Origin: Shewanella gelidii
GTDB taxonomy: Bacteria; Pseudomonadota; Gammaproteobacteria; Enterobacterales; Shewanellaceae
Direction: 5' to 3'
NCBI RefSeq assembly: GCF_014647855.1
Contig: NZ_BMPZ01000007.1
Location: 62,001-126,000, forward strand
Length of the DNA: 64,000 nt
How positions within the stretch are numbered: the stretch's first letter is position 1; each line of letters starts with the position of its first letter. Below the pieces are notes generated by a model. That model saw only the letters and a program-made list of their open reading frames with translations. It made no database searches and was not told where the DNA came from. Shown here in pieces: positions 1-9,565 of this stretch. Made by a program: the position numbers and the translations under genes.

Positions 1-30
1 CGGGATAATGCTGTTTCGACCGATAATGAG

Positions 31-1962
31 ATGCAATTTTTGGCAACGAGACTTGAGCAGCAAGTAGCAGCAACGTTTACGGAAAATGGCCCTTTGGCGA
101 AGCACGTCAAAGGATTTCGGCTGCGCCAAGTTCAGCTGGATATGGCGCAGAGCATTAGCCAGTCGATCGCCCATAAGAGTAATGTCATTGTTGAGGCTGG
201 TACTGGCGTTGGAAAGACGTTTGCGTATCTTATACCCGCACTTCTGTCTGGTAAGCAAGTGATTGTGAGTACCGGCAGTAAGAACTTACAAGAGCAGTTG
301 TTTTTCAAAGACCTCCCTGAATTAACCCAAATGCTCAATGTGTCGCCGCAACTTGCCTTGCTGAAAGGGCGAAGTAATTATTTGTGTCAATACCGACTGG
401 TGGAACAAATGACGGCGGCATCGACCGTCGATGAGCGCACGTTAGATGATTTGCTGCGTATTCATCAGTGGGCAGGGATCAGCAAAGATGGCGACTTTGG
501 TGGATTATCGTCAGTCGCTGAGGATGCCTTTGCGATTGGACTTGTGGCAAGCAGTAAAGAAACCTGTATTGGTCAAAAATGCGATTATTATGAGGATTGC
601 TTTACTCGTAAAGCTCGGATGCGCGCATTAGAAGCGCGGATTATTGTGGTTAATCATCATCTGTTTTTTGCTGACCGCGTTCTTAAAGAGACTGGGTTCG
701 CCGAATTACTGCCCGATGCTGACGTCGTTATTTTTGATGAAGCGCATTTACTGCCAGATATCGCGTTAACCTATTTTGGCCAACAATGCTCAACGAAAGC
801 CGTTGTTCGCTTATTGGAACAAATTATTGAGATTTACCAAAGCTCGCTCAAAGATACAGGGCAGATAGAGAGTTTTAGTTTACGTTGCTTACAGCAGTTG
901 CGAGATTGGCATAATTTACTATTCGAAACGGGTAACAGCGATTGGCGGCGGTTAATTGGAATGAAGTCCATTGCTTTTGCATCGTGGGCACTGCTGGATG
1001 AACTCAAGTTGTTGCAACGGTTGCTACAGGCCCATGTTGGCCGCAGCGACGAACTTGATTTATCGTTAGAGCGTTTGGTGGAGTTCATCGATAAGTTGTC
1101 CGTGTTTTTTCATTGTGACAATCCGCAAGTGGCATACAGTGTGGACTATGCATCGCATACTGTGTTGCTTCGAATATCACCGATGAATGTAGCAAAGGAA
1201 TGTGCGGCACTCTTTGATCAACAAACTAGTTGGGTTTTTACATCTGCGACTTTGCAGGTGCAGCGAAGCCTAGGTCTATTTGCTGCGGATATGGCAATGT
1301 CAGATGCCAAGCAATTGATCATGGATAGTCCCTTCGATTATCAAGCACAGTCTCTGTTATGTGTTCCAAGGCAGCTGGGTCATGTTTCGAATCAACAAAT
1401 GGCGGCAAAGCAATTGGTCACGGTGTGCCAGCAAGCGATTCGTGCTGCACAGGGGCGAACGTTTATTCTGTTTACAAGTCATCGGATGCTTCAGCTCGTG
1501 GCTACTGAGCTGAATCAGCGCAGTGAGTTTCCTTTGTTGGTTCAGGGACAGGATAGTAAACAAGGGCTGCTTAAAAAGTTTCGACAGCTGGGAAATGCGG
1601 TGTTGCTCGGAACAGGAAGTTTTTGGGAAGGCGTGGATGTGCGCGGAAATTTACTGAGTTGCGTGATTATCGATAAACTGCCATTTATCTCTCCCGAAGA
1701 CCCGTTATATCGGGCGCGAGCTGAGTCTGCTCAACAGAAACAGCTTGATCCATTTGAAACGGTTTCTCTTCCTCAAGCCATCATAAGTCTCAAACAAGGG
1801 GTGGGGCGGTTGATCCGTGACGAGAAAGATAAAGGTGTGCTTATTTTATGTGACAACCGCATTGTGAATCGTCCCTATGGTGCAGCTTTTCTTGAGTCAT
1901 TGCCTCCGATGTCTCGTACCCGTGATTTACAAAAGGCATTGTCTTTATTGCAAGATTGTTGA
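31..1962 (+). CDS. yoaA: ATP-dependent DNA helicase YoaA (DinG/XPD-like)
   Basis: This is a superfamily 2 iron-sulfur helicase of the DinG/XPD type, known in E. coli to work with the clamp-loader subunit HolC in replication repair. Visible motifs are Walker A EAGTGVGKT (about residues 55-63), the DEAH box in VIFDEAHLLPD, motif III-like FTSATL, and motif VI GVGRLIRD near the C-terminus. Four cysteines between the Walker boxes (one in NYLC, then the cluster CIGQKCDYYEDC) are the expected 4Fe-4S ligands. Length (643 aa) is close to the 636 aa of the E. coli protein. The frame is open to the left edge of the window and the ATG at 31 has no convincing ribosome-binding site, so the true start could lie just outside. 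tsaB follows in the same direction, as in enterobacteria. Confidence 0.93.
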   Translation: MQFLATRLEQQVAATFTENGPLAKHVKGFRLRQVQLDMAQSISQSIAHKSNVIVEAGTGVGKTFAYLIPALLSGKQVIVSTGSKNLQEQLFFKDLPELTQMLNVSPQLALLKGRSNYLCQYRLVEQMTAASTVDERTLDDLLRIHQWAGISKDGDFGGLSSVAEDAFAIGLVASSKETCIGQKCDYYEDCFTRKARMRALEARIIVVNHHLFFADRVLKETGFAELLPDADVVIFDEAHLLPDIALTYFGQQCSTKAVVRLLEQIIEIYQSSLKDTGQIESFSLRCLQQLRDWHNLLFETGNSDWRRLIGMKSIAFASWALLDELKLLQRLLQAHVGRSDELDLSLERLVEFIDKLSVFFHCDNPQVAYSVDYASHTVLLRISPMNVAKECAALFDQQTSWVFTSATLQVQRSLGLFAADMAMSDAKQLIMDSPFDYQAQSLLCVPRQLGHVSNQQMAAKQLVTVCQQAIRAAQGRTFILFTSHRMLQLVATELNQRSEFPLLVQGQDSKQGLLKKFRQLGNAVLLGTGSFWEGVDVRGNLLSCVIIDKLPFISPEDPLYRARAESAQQKQLDPFETVSLPQAIISLKQGVGRLIRDEKDKGVLILCDNRIVNRPYGAAFLESLPPMSRTRDLQKALSLLQDC

Positions 1963-2153
1963 TGTTATATTCTCGGTGAACTCGTATACAGTTCAGGTTA
2001 TACTTGCGCACACTTTTTATGGCTCAAGATTAGGCTAGCGTTCAACTGTAAGCGCTCATGGGTCTTTGTTCCTCTTCGTAACCTTGTCGGCAGTGATTGT
2101 GCCGTAGCATAGTTGAAGTCATATTCATTTATATTGGTGAAAAATTAGAAAGT

Positions 2154-2858
2154 ATGTCAATTGAAGCAAACTCCCAAAATACCGTCCTAGCATTAGATAC
2201 TTGCACAGAAATGTGCTCGGTTGCCATTTGTCATCATGGTCAAGTGTTTAGTCAAATCCAAGATGCGCCAAGAGAGCATAGCCAACGCCTATTGCCTATG
2301 GTTCAAGATGTACTCGAGCAAGCTTCCTTAAAACTGTCTGATATTGACGTCATTGCCTATGGGCGTGGGCCGGGGAGTTTTACGGGTATCCGCATTTGTA
2401 CCAGCATGACTCAAGGGCTGGCACTTGGGCAGGAGTTGCCTGTTATTGGTATCTCAACGCTCGCTGCTATGGCGCAAGCAGCAATTGCGTCGATTCAAGC
2501 ACAACAAGTGATTGCCGCGATTGATGCACGAATGGGCGAGATTTACGTGGCGCAATTTGTAAATGATAAGGGGATTGCAAAGCTGGTGGGCCAAGAGCAA
2601 GTGTGCGCGCCTGACCATTTTTGCTGTGCTCTAGATAAGAGTTTGCCAATTCATATCTGTGGAACTGGGTTTGATGCATACCCCGAATTAATCGGTAACC
2701 AAGTTTTGGTTGAGGCCGCAAAATACCCAAATGCAGCGAACATGTTACCCCTTGCTGCACAAGGAATCGCAGCCAATCAAACGACTACAGTTGATGAACT
2801 TGCACCGATTTACCTGCGAGACACTGTGACTTGGAAAAAGTTACCGGGTCGCGAATAG
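2154..2858 (+). CDS. tsaB: tRNA threonylcarbamoyladenosine synthesis protein TsaB
   Basis: TsaB is the non-catalytic partner of TsaD in the complex that makes t6A at position 37 of ANN-decoding tRNAs in the cytoplasm. The N-terminal ASKHA-type strand VLALDTCTEMCSVAI and the family signature GRGPGSFTGIRI (about residues 70-80) are present, and the 234 aa length fits the family. The frame stays open upstream to a TTG at 2097, but homology begins near residue 10 from the ATG at 2154, which I take as the start; a weak GGTGA lies at 2136-2140. Its place next to yoaA matches enterobacterial gene order. No terminator is visible on either side. Confidence 0.93.
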   Translation: MSIEANSQNTVLALDTCTEMCSVAICHHGQVFSQIQDAPREHSQRLLPMVQDVLEQASLKLSDIDVIAYGRGPGSFTGIRICTSMTQGLALGQELPVIGISTLAAMAQAAIASIQAQQVIAAIDARMGEIYVAQFVNDKGIAKLVGQEQVCAPDHFCCALDKSLPIHICGTGFDAYPELIGNQVLVEAAKYPNAANMLPLAAQGIAANQTTTVDELAPIYLRDTVTWKKLPGRE

Positions 2859-3050
2859 TATTTCGCTTTGCCTACTTGCGAGTTTTACCTGTGACTGAGA
2901 GTAATCATTTCAATAGAGTGATGTGAGCTATCAGTCTGTATGGTTAATCATCTGCATGATTGGTGCGAGGTCATGTGCAAAATAGATGGTCTATACTCTA
3001 GCCAAGGCTAATGTTAAATTAGATGAAGTCATGTAGTAAAAGAGCGTCCC

Positions 3051-3389
3051 ATGATTAATTCGACGAATATGATGAATCAACAAATGCAGGCAAGCCTGCG
3101 ATTTGTGAACGCGTCCCAAGCGATGCGTTCGATTTCGTCTGTGGGTGCATCAGAGAGAGTTGCAGCATCTAATACAGTGACTGAAGCGACGTCATATACA
3201 CCTTTACTGAATGGTTTGGCCTTGTCTGAAGCGCAGCGCCACCAACTTGTGGAGCAAATGACGCCCAACCTTGAATATGATGTGATTACGACTCATCAGC
3301 AACAAGCCATTCATCAATACTTGCATACGCAACACCAGCAACAGCGTAGCGAAATTCAGCAAATGATCGGTATCGATATATACGCATAA
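3051..3389 (+). CDS. Small hypothetical protein, Gln/Ser/Met-rich
   Basis: I do not recognise this 112-residue protein. It has no signal peptide, membrane segment or cysteine. The N-terminal half is rich in Met, Asn, Ser and Ala and looks disordered. The C-terminal half (about residues 55-112) looks helical and is rich in Gln and His. The ATG at 3051 follows a weak AAAAGAG, and a TATACT hexamer at 2992-2997 could be a -10 element. It lies between tsaB and the M50-like protease gene with a short gap on each side, in the same direction. Length and codon use make it a likely real gene, but no function can be given. Confidence 0.6.
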   Translation: MINSTNMMNQQMQASLRFVNASQAMRSISSVGASERVAASNTVTEATSYTPLLNGLALSEAQRHQLVEQMTPNLEYDVITTHQQQAIHQYLHTQHQQQRSEIQQMIGIDIYA

Positions 3390-3409
3390 TGCTCAAAAGG
3401 AATTTGTGA

Positions 3410-4096
3410 TTGAAATCAAGCATGGTTAGTCCTAGAGTCCCTTCTAAATCGATGTTTTTTGCCGAACTTTTTATTGCTTTCATGTTTACTCGCACTCCAT
3501 ACATCAATGTACCGTTCAATTGGTTAGAAACCTATTTTCATGAGTTATCCCATGGAATTGCCACGTTGCTAACCGGTGGTTCTGTAAGTCATATCGAGCT
3601 GTTTATGAATGGCGCTGGTCTGTGTTATAGCCAGGGAGGTTGGCCGGTCATGATTGGTTTTTCTGGCTACCTTGGTGCATCCATCTGGGGCTACCTCATG
3701 TTCAATTTAGCCACTTGGCCTGCAGGGATCAGGACTAGTTTTGCTGCACTGGGTGGTTTAGTTGTTTTGACTATTGTTTTTTGGGGTCGTGATATTTTGA
3801 CTGTCGCAATATTGATTGCGCTTGCCGTTTTGTTTTTCCTGCCTTTAAAGCTTAGCCATAGCCGAATTCTAACCAGTAGCCTGCGGATTGCGGCACTGAT
3901 GGTTTTACTGAATGCGCTTTCAAGCCCCATGGTTTTGCTTGGGATGCCCGGTGCCGGAGATGCTGCAATGCTATCCCAAACCACGTGGATCCCGGCATGG
4001 GTTTGGGTTGCTGCCTGGTTATTGGTAGCACTAGTTTTACTCTTTTCATGCTGGCGCAAAGTCTACCAGGCCTATGGAAATTCAAATTACACCTAA
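3410..4096 (+). CDS. M50B-like membrane metallopeptidase
   Basis: This predicted integral membrane protein of 228 aa carries a zinc-peptidase HExxH motif (HELSH, about residue 46) in the context YFHELSHGIATLLTGG, as in the M50B-like group. About five or six hydrophobic segments follow, the last ending just before the basic C-terminus. The start is taken as TTG at 3410 because AAAAGGA (3395-3401) sits 8 bases before it; the ATG at 3422 would be about 20 bases from that site. Proteases of this class cut within or next to the membrane, but the substrate cannot be told from the sequence. It starts 20 bases after the preceding small gene, so the two may be co-transcribed. Confidence 0.78.
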   Translation: MKSSMVSPRVPSKSMFFAELFIAFMFTRTPYINVPFNWLETYFHELSHGIATLLTGGSVSHIELFMNGAGLCYSQGGWPVMIGFSGYLGASIWGYLMFNLATWPAGIRTSFAALGGLVVLTIVFWGRDILTVAILIALAVLFFLPLKLSHSRILTSSLRIAALMVLLNALSSPMVLLGMPGAGDAAMLSQTTWIPAWVWVAAWLLVALVLLFSCWRKVYQAYGNSNYT

Positions 4097-4249
4097 CGCA
4101 ACAATCCAATCTCTGAATAGGTGAGTGTTCTTCATCTAAGTAAGCATTGCCATACCCATTTAAATCCTTTTACATTTTTGCACCTTGGCTTTTTCTGAGG
4201 TGACTGTTAGTTTGTATTTCTCTAATCTAAACAAGAATAAGGAATTAGG

Positions 4250-5071
4250 ATGCGAACTCGAATTGCGATTGCCTGTGCATTGGTCACAGGGCTGATGGGA
4301 TTTTCCGCGCAGGCTCACGAGCCTTTTCAAGGGCTAAAGCAAGCGGTTGAGAGTGATTTTAGACAAGCGAAGAATGTTGAGCGTGATGTCTATCGCCACC
4401 CTCAGGCAACGTTAGAGTTTCTTCAAGTAAAAGCAACGGATACGGTGATTGAACTTTGGCCTGGTGGCGGTTGGTACGCTGAAATCCTTGGGCCTTATTT
4501 AGCGAAAAATGGTCGCTATATTGCGGCAAGCTTTGATACTGAGCCTTCGGAAGACAATCGCAGAACTCGCTATCGTGCCAAAGTGGGTAAAAAATTTGAA
4601 GCATGGTTAGAACAAAACAAAGCTCAATTTAAAGGCGCAGCAGTGACAACATTTGACCCCCCATCTCATCTGAAGCTAGGGGATAATGGTAGTGCGGATG
4701 TAGTACTAACATTCAGAAATCTACATAACTGGGCCATGGGCGGACAACTAGATGCTGTCTTTGGGTCTGCTTATCGTGTCCTTAAAGCCGGCGGTACCTT
4801 TGGGGTGATTGAACATCGCGCTAATCCAGGAATGGACTCTAAAACCGGCTACATGGATCAACAGGAAATGATTGATGCTGCGATTAATGCGGGTTTTGTT
4901 CTTGCAGAAACCTCTGAGGTGAATGCGAATGCAAAGGACATGAAGGCTTACCCGAAAGGGGTGTGGACATTGCCTCCAACGCTTGCGATGGGCGAAGAAG
5001 ATAAAGCCAAGTATCTCGCAATCGGTGAAAGTGACCGCATGACTCTTAAATTTGTAAAGCCAATGAAATAG
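4250..5071 (+). CDS. Exported class I SAM-dependent methyltransferase-like protein
   Basis: The 273-residue product starts with a clear signal peptide (about residues 1-22, ending GFSAQA before HEP). A class I methyltransferase fold follows, with a glycine-rich motif I (IELWPGGGWYAE, about residues 67-78), a motif-IV-like DVVLTFRNLHNW and a motif-VI-like LKAGGTFGVIEHR. It resembles the group of predicted exported methyltransferases known as COG4798. AAGGAATTAGG stands directly before the ATG. A SAM-dependent enzyme in the periplasm is biochemically puzzling, since SAM is cytoplasmic, so the fold may have another role. The hydrolase gene follows 31 bases later and is probably in the same transcript. 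Confidence 0.85.
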   Translation: MRTRIAIACALVTGLMGFSAQAHEPFQGLKQAVESDFRQAKNVERDVYRHPQATLEFLQVKATDTVIELWPGGGWYAEILGPYLAKNGRYIAASFDTEPSEDNRRTRYRAKVGKKFEAWLEQNKAQFKGAAVTTFDPPSHLKLGDNGSADVVLTFRNLHNWAMGGQLDAVFGSAYRVLKAGGTFGVIEHRANPGMDSKTGYMDQQEMIDAAINAGFVLAETSEVNANAKDMKAYPKGVWTLPPTLAMGEEDKAKYLAIGESDRMTLKFVKPMK

Positions 5072-5102
5072 GGCTTCTTTTGATTGATAAGGATGTAAAA
5101 AC

Positions 5103-5999
5103 TTGATCCTCTCTCCTGCGATGAATGCTGAAGAGCTACAGATACAATTGCCGCACATTCAACTTGCGGCATTGCGTTGGGGGGAGCCCCATAAACCGGT
5201 CATTCTTGCACTGCACGGCTGGTTAGATAATGCCCGTAGTTTTGAGCCGCTGGCATACCACTGGCATGATTATTTAGCCGACTACCAACTCATTGCGATT
5301 GATTGGCCGGGACACGGGTTGTCTCAACATCGACCTGGAGCTTATCCGCTGCATTGGGTTGATTACCTTTATGATCTTGAGGTGTTGTTCGAGCATTTAT
5401 CGAATAAGTATACAATTGCTGCATTGCTCGGACACTCTCTTGGTGGCATCGTCGCCTCAGCTTATACCGCGACATTTGCCAAACGGGTTCAACGACTGAT
5501 TTTAATAGAAGCCATAAGTCCATTATATGAGCAAGCTAATCAATCAACTAAACGATTGCGGAAGAGCTTCACTGGTCATCGAGGTTATCTCGATAAAATG
5601 AATCAGCCCTCTGCGGTTTATGACAACGTTTCAGTCGCCGTAAAAGCAAGGCATAGGTTAACCAAGTTGGCTGAGCCTTGGTGCCAGATAATAGTTGAAC
5701 GAAATATGCGCCCTAATGGTGACGGAGTGAGTTGGTGCAGTGACCCAAGATTGAAGCTAGATTCACCAATGCGTTTAACATTTGAGCAAGTAGATAGTTT
5801 GATGCAACATATTGAAACGCCAACACTATTAATTACCGCAACTGACGGATTATCCTATCTCCAACAAGACATACCACAAGCCTTGAATTGGTTTCAAAAC
5901 ATTGAGCAGCATACGTTAGCAGGCGACCACCATTTACATATGGAAAATAGCCAAGGGGTTATGGGTGTGATGTCTCACTTTTTGACTGGCAAATCATGA
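5103..5999 (+). CDS. Alpha/beta-fold hydrolase, Ser nucleophile
   Basis: This cytoplasmic alpha/beta hydrolase (298 aa) has an oxyanion-hole HGW segment (ALHGWLDNARSF), the nucleophile elbow GHSLGG (about residue 116), and a probable catalytic His in GDHHLHME near the C-terminus. It lacks a signal peptide. The start is TTG at 5103: AAGGA at 5089-5093 is 9 bases upstream, a good distance, while the ATG at 5121 would be too far from it. It follows the exported methyltransferase gene closely and precedes fadD by 185 bases. The substrate is unknown; an esterase or MhpC-like hydrolase is possible. Relatives near fadD occur in related marine bacteria as I recall, but I cannot check this. Confidence 0.85.
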   Translation: MILSPAMNAEELQIQLPHIQLAALRWGEPHKPVILALHGWLDNARSFEPLAYHWHDYLADYQLIAIDWPGHGLSQHRPGAYPLHWVDYLYDLEVLFEHLSNKYTIAALLGHSLGGIVASAYTATFAKRVQRLILIEAISPLYEQANQSTKRLRKSFTGHRGYLDKMNQPSAVYDNVSVAVKARHRLTKLAEPWCQIIVERNMRPNGDGVSWCSDPRLKLDSPMRLTFEQVDSLMQHIETPTLLITATDGLSYLQQDIPQALNWFQNIEQHTLAGDHHLHMENSQGVMGVMSHFLTGKS

Positions 6000-6107
6000 A
6001 AAGGACTAGGCTTTTAAAGCGAATTGTGTGATGATTGTCTCAAATTTAAACGCCTGTATGATTTTTATGCTTGGCTAATAAAAACTAAACAGTAAAACCA
6101 GTGAATT

Positions 6108-6126
6108 AGTTTGCAAATTGCAAACT
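6108..6126. promoter_or_regulatory. 19-bp palindrome upstream of fadD
   Basis: AGTTTGCAA-A-TTGCAAACT is a perfect 9-bp inverted repeat around one central base, 58 bases before the fadD start. It does not match the FadR consensus. It has the size and symmetry of a dimeric repressor site, so it may be the operator for fadD. The cognate regulator is unknown. Confidence 0.5.
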
Positions 6127-6184
6127 GTTAAATAGTACGCAATGTGCTGTTTTCCGCTGCTTGTGGGATATTTAGGAGAGACTC

Positions 6185-7858
6185 GTGGACCAACCATGGA
6201 TTAAGAATCTACCAGAAGATGTTTTGGCTGAAATTAACGCAGATGATTACTCAACACTTGTGGAGATGTTTGAATCATCCGTTTCAAAATACGCAGAACA
6301 GCCAGCATTTGTAAATATGGGTGCCACGCTTACTTACCGTAAGCTCGAAGAGAGAAGTCGTGCTTTTGCAGCATATCTCCAAAATCAGCTCAAGCTTCAA
6401 AAAGGCGACCGTGTCGCCATTATGATGCCGAACTTGTTGCAGTACCCCATTGCACTTTTTGGTGTTTTGCGGGCTGGGATGGTCGTTGTAAACGTGAACC
6501 CGTTATATACGCCGCGTGAGCTCAAACATCAGTTGATAGATTCAGGTGCAAAGGCCATTGTTGTGGTCTCTAATTTTGCAAATACCCTAGAAAAAGTCGT
6601 CGCGCAAACGCCTGTACAAAGTGTTATTTTAACTGGACTTGGTGATTTATTGAGTGCGCCTAAGCGAACTCTGGTCAATTTCGTCGTCAAGTACATTAAG
6701 AAGATGGTGCCGAAATATCACTTGCCCAAAGCCATTTCAATGCGTCAAGCATTGTCGAAAGGTCGCAGGTTACAATACGTCAAGCCTGAATTGACGGGGC
6801 AAAATCTGGCATTTTTGCAATATACAGGGGGAACGACCGGGGTATCGAAAGGGGCAATGCTTTCGCACCGAAATGTCGTTTCAAACCTTCTACAGGCCGA
6901 TGGCGCGTATGGGCCATTGCTCGAAGACGGCAAAGAAACGGTAGTAACTGCATTGCCGCTTTATCATATCTTTGCTTTAACAGTGAATTGTTTACTGTTT
7001 ATACATAAAGGTAGTAAAAACCTACTCATCACTAACCCTCGAGATATTCCCGCGTTTATTGGTGAGTTACGAAAAAATCAGTTTACTGCGCTTACCGGTG
7101 TTAACACCTTATTCAATGCGCTGATTAATCATGATGATTTTGCTAAATTGGATTTTTCTGATCTGAAGTTCTCAATTGGTGGCGGCATGGCTGTACAAAA
7201 GGCTGTTGCCGATAAATGGCAAACCATTACGGGGACTAAGCTACTGGAAGGTTATGGTTTAACTGAGGCGTCTCCATTGGTTGCCTGCTGTCCATATAAC
7301 CTTGAAGGTTATAATGGTTCCATTGGATTTCCTGCGCCTTCAACGTTAATGCAAGTTCGTAATGAAGAGGGCGATGTATTACCTCAGGGGGAAATCGGAG
7401 AACTTTTTGCGACTGGCCCACAAATTATGGAAGGGTATTGGCAGCGTCCTGAAGAAACCGCGAAAGTGATTGATGCTGATGGTTGGTTAGCTACTGGTGA
7501 TATCGGTTATATGGACGAGCAGGGTTATTTCTATATTGTTGACCGTAAGAAAGATATGATTTTAGTCTCAGGGTTTAATGTTTTCCCTAATGAAGTGGAA
7601 GATGTGGTTGCGCTACACCCGAAGGTGATCGAAGTCGCTGCGGTTGGCGTTCCCAATGATGCAAGTGGCGAGCTGGTTAAAGTGTTTGTGGTTGCAAAAG
7701 ACAAATCTTTAACTGAAAAAGCAATTATTAAGCATTGCCGTGATCATTTGACGGGATATAAGGTTCCTAAACTGGTAGAATTTAGAGACGAGTTGCCTAA
7801 AACCAATGTGGGTAAGATTTTGCGGCGAGAGCTTCGAGATGAAGCCAAAACTGCATAA
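6185..7858 (+). CDS. fadD: Long-chain fatty acid--CoA ligase FadD
   Basis: FadD activates long-chain fatty acids to acyl-CoA through an acyl-adenylate at the inner membrane face, the entry step of beta-oxidation. The 557 aa protein has the AMP-binding P-loop [12 protein letters not shown] (about residue 214), the adenylate motif GYGLTEASP (about residue 357), and the FACS signature region with ATGD and [18 protein letters not shown]. The start codon is GTG at 6185 with TAGGAG at 6172-6177. The next gene is rnd, as in E. coli, and a strong terminator separates the two. The perfect palindrome at 6108-6126 is a candidate operator, and fadR and fadE also lie in this window. Confidence 0.97.
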   Translation: MDQPWIKNLPEDVLAEINADDYSTLVEMFESSVSKYAEQPAFVNMGATLTYRKLEERSRAFAAYLQNQLKLQKGDRVAIMMPNLLQYPIALFGVLRAGMVVVNVNPLYTPRELKHQLIDSGAKAIVVVSNFANTLEKVVAQTPVQSVILTGLGDLLSAPKRTLVNFVVKYIKKMVPKYHLPKAISMRQALSKGRRLQYVKPELTGQNLAFLQYTGGTTGVSKGAMLSHRNVVSNLLQADGAYGPLLEDGKETVVTALPLYHIFALTVNCLLFIHKGSKNLLITNPRDIPAFIGELRKNQFTALTGVNTLFNALINHDDFAKLDFSDLKFSIGGGMAVQKAVADKWQTITGTKLLEGYGLTEASPLVACCPYNLEGYNGSIGFPAPSTLMQVRNEEGDVLPQGEIGELFATGPQIMEGYWQRPEETAKVIDADGWLATGDIGYMDEQGYFYIVDRKKDMILVSGFNVFPNEVEDVVALHPKVIEVAAVGVPNDASGELVKVFVVAKDKSLTEKAIIKHCRDHLTGYKVPKLVEFRDELPKTNVGKILRRELRDEAKTA

Positions 7859-7862
7859 AATG

Positions 7863-7886
7863 AAAGCCGGCCAAGCCGGCTTTTTT
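7863..7886 (+). terminator. Rho-independent terminator of fadD
   Basis: A GCCGGC/GCCGGC stem flanked by A/T pairs, with a CAA loop, is followed by six T residues, four bases after the fadD stop codon. Confidence 0.92.
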
Positions 7887-7950
7887 AATGGTTGATATTT
7901 TGCAGTGCCATTTATTTTCATTGGGCCAATTAGATGTGTGGAGAATAGAT

Positions 7951-9060
7951 TTGTTAACGTTTGAATATATCAGTGACGATGCTGCTTTAAATAAACTGGT
8001 AGAACAATATGAGCAAAGTGAAGTGCTCGTCCTTGATACTGAGTTTGTTCGAACAAGAACTTATTATGCAAAACTGGGTTTGATTCAAGCATACGATGGC
8101 CAGTCTCTAGCGCTTATTGATCCTGTTGCAATCAAAGATTTATCACGCTTTTGGGCATTGCTGAGCAATCAGAATATTGTCAAATTGGTGCATTCTTGCA
8201 GTGAAGATTTAGAAGTATTTGCCCGTTATGGTCAGTGTCAGCCGAGCCCTTTGTTTGATAGCCAAGTGGCAGCTGCAATCGCTGGAGAAGGGTACGGGTT
8301 GGGTTATGCAAAACTTGTTGCAAACAAGCTGGAAGTTGAGATCGATAAAGGTGAGTCTAGAACGAACTGGATGGCTCGCCCATTGTCAGAAGCTCAACTG
8401 CAATATGCTGCTAATGATGTCTTCTATTTGTATCAACTCTATCCCTTACTTTTACAAAGCCTCAGTGAACAAAACCGCCTAGATTGGGTTTATGAGGAGG
8501 GCGAGCGCATGACGCAAGGCCGCTTAGCTGAGATTAACTATGAAGATGCGTATATAAAGGTTAAAAATGGATTTCAACTGAACCCTAAGCAATTAGCTTA
8601 TTTGAAGGTTCTTGCTCGTTGGCGACTCGAAAAAGCTTTGGCTAAAGATTTAGCTCTTGGTTTTGTTATTAAGGATCATGCGCTTATTGCGTTAGCTAAA
8701 AAGCAACCAAAAAGTCTTGATTTGTTAATGCAAATGAATGAGTTAACTCCTCAAGAAAAACGAATTCATGGAAGTAGCTTGTTAAAAGTGATGGAAGAAG
8801 TGGACTTAGTCAATTTGCCCGAAACGATTGATGTTATCGCTTTGAAACCCAGCTACAAGAGTGCATTTAAAGCGATAAAAGCTTGCTTGCTCGAGTTGTG
8901 TGAACATCACAAAGTGCCCCAAGAACTACTGGCTTCCAAGCGTCATATCCATGAGTATTTAAAGTGGATATGGGGCGGAAAAACGGATCACGCCCCTTTG
9001 ATTTTGACTGGTTGGCGTCGAGAAATTGTGCAATCTCACCTTGATGGCCTAAAGTTATAG
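7951..9060 (+). CDS. rnd: Ribonuclease D
   Basis: RNase D is a DEDD 3'-5' exonuclease that trims tRNA 3' ends. The exonuclease motifs are visible as LVLDTEFVRTRTYY (Exo I, Asp and Glu), HSCSEDLEVF (Exo II), and YAANDVFYLYQLY (Exo III), followed by an HRDC domain in the C-terminal half. The frame stays open back to an ATG at 7888, but that ATG touches the fadD terminator. TTG at 7951 has GGAG (7940-7943) 7 bases upstream and begins where family homology begins, so I use it; this gives 369 aa against 375 in E. coli. A TTG start would lower translation and is notable. Gene order fadD-rnd is conserved. Confidence 0.93.
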   Translation: MLTFEYISDDAALNKLVEQYEQSEVLVLDTEFVRTRTYYAKLGLIQAYDGQSLALIDPVAIKDLSRFWALLSNQNIVKLVHSCSEDLEVFARYGQCQPSPLFDSQVAAAIAGEGYGLGYAKLVANKLEVEIDKGESRTNWMARPLSEAQLQYAANDVFYLYQLYPLLLQSLSEQNRLDWVYEEGERMTQGRLAEINYEDAYIKVKNGFQLNPKQLAYLKVLARWRLEKALAKDLALGFVIKDHALIALAKKQPKSLDLLMQMNELTPQEKRIHGSSLLKVMEEVDLVNLPETIDVIALKPSYKSAFKAIKACLLELCEHHKVPQELLASKRHIHEYLKWIWGGKTDHAPLILTGWRREIVQSHLDGLKL

Positions 9061-9239
9061 TAATTGACACAAATTCAAATAGTTATCTAATTGACGATTG
9101 CCATAACATTGACGCAGTTGTCATGAAAAAAATTGTGAAAAATGCCATATATCGTTAGCTAATTAGCATTATTTAATAAAGTAGCGTGATATAGTGTTTT
9201 GATTCGTTAAATTGTAATAAATCAGGATCTAGCATTCAT

Positions 9240-9521
9240 ATGATCTGTGCTGTATATAAAAGTAGCCGTAAAGCAGATACCTACCTTTTCATTAATAAGC
9301 GTGATCACTTCGAAGATGTGCCGCCAGCACTGATGGAAATGTTTGGTGCGCCCAAACTGGTTATGATGGTGCCACTTGATAAGCGGAGCCATTTTGCGCT
9401 TGCTGATATTGAACGGGTAAAAGAAGAGCTAAAAGATAAAGGCTATTACTTGCAACTGCCCCCACCAGCCGTTAATTTGTTAGAAGAACATAAACGAGAA
9501 ATAGGCTTTGTAAACGAGTAG
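9240..9521 (+). CDS. ycgL: YcgL domain protein
   Basis: This small cytoplasmic protein of 93 aa belongs to the YcgL family of unknown function. Family marks are the N-terminal CAVYKSSRKADTYLF, the middle GAPKLVMMVPLDKR, and the nearly invariant GYYLQLPPP close to the C-terminus. An AGGA lies about a dozen bases before the ATG, so translation initiation may be moderate. In E. coli ycgL also sits between the rnd/min side and the ycgN/dsbB side, and the same order is kept here with a transglycosylase gene between ycgL and ycgN. Confidence 0.92.
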   Translation: MICAVYKSSRKADTYLFINKRDHFEDVPPALMEMFGAPKLVMMVPLDKRSHFALADIERVKEELKDKGYYLQLPPPAVNLLEEHKREIGFVNE

Positions 9522-9565
9522 TTAAGCGTCTTTTTTATCGCAGATTGATTGAACAAGGAACTTAT

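Noticed and set aside
2961..2980. A possible sigma-54 promoter before the small gene at 3051
   Set aside because: The spacing of GG and GC is three bases too long for a -24/-12 element.
7888..7950. An ATG start for rnd at 7888
   Set aside because: The ATG touches the T tract of the fadD terminator and the extra residues are outside homology; TTG 7951 has a good ribosome-binding site.
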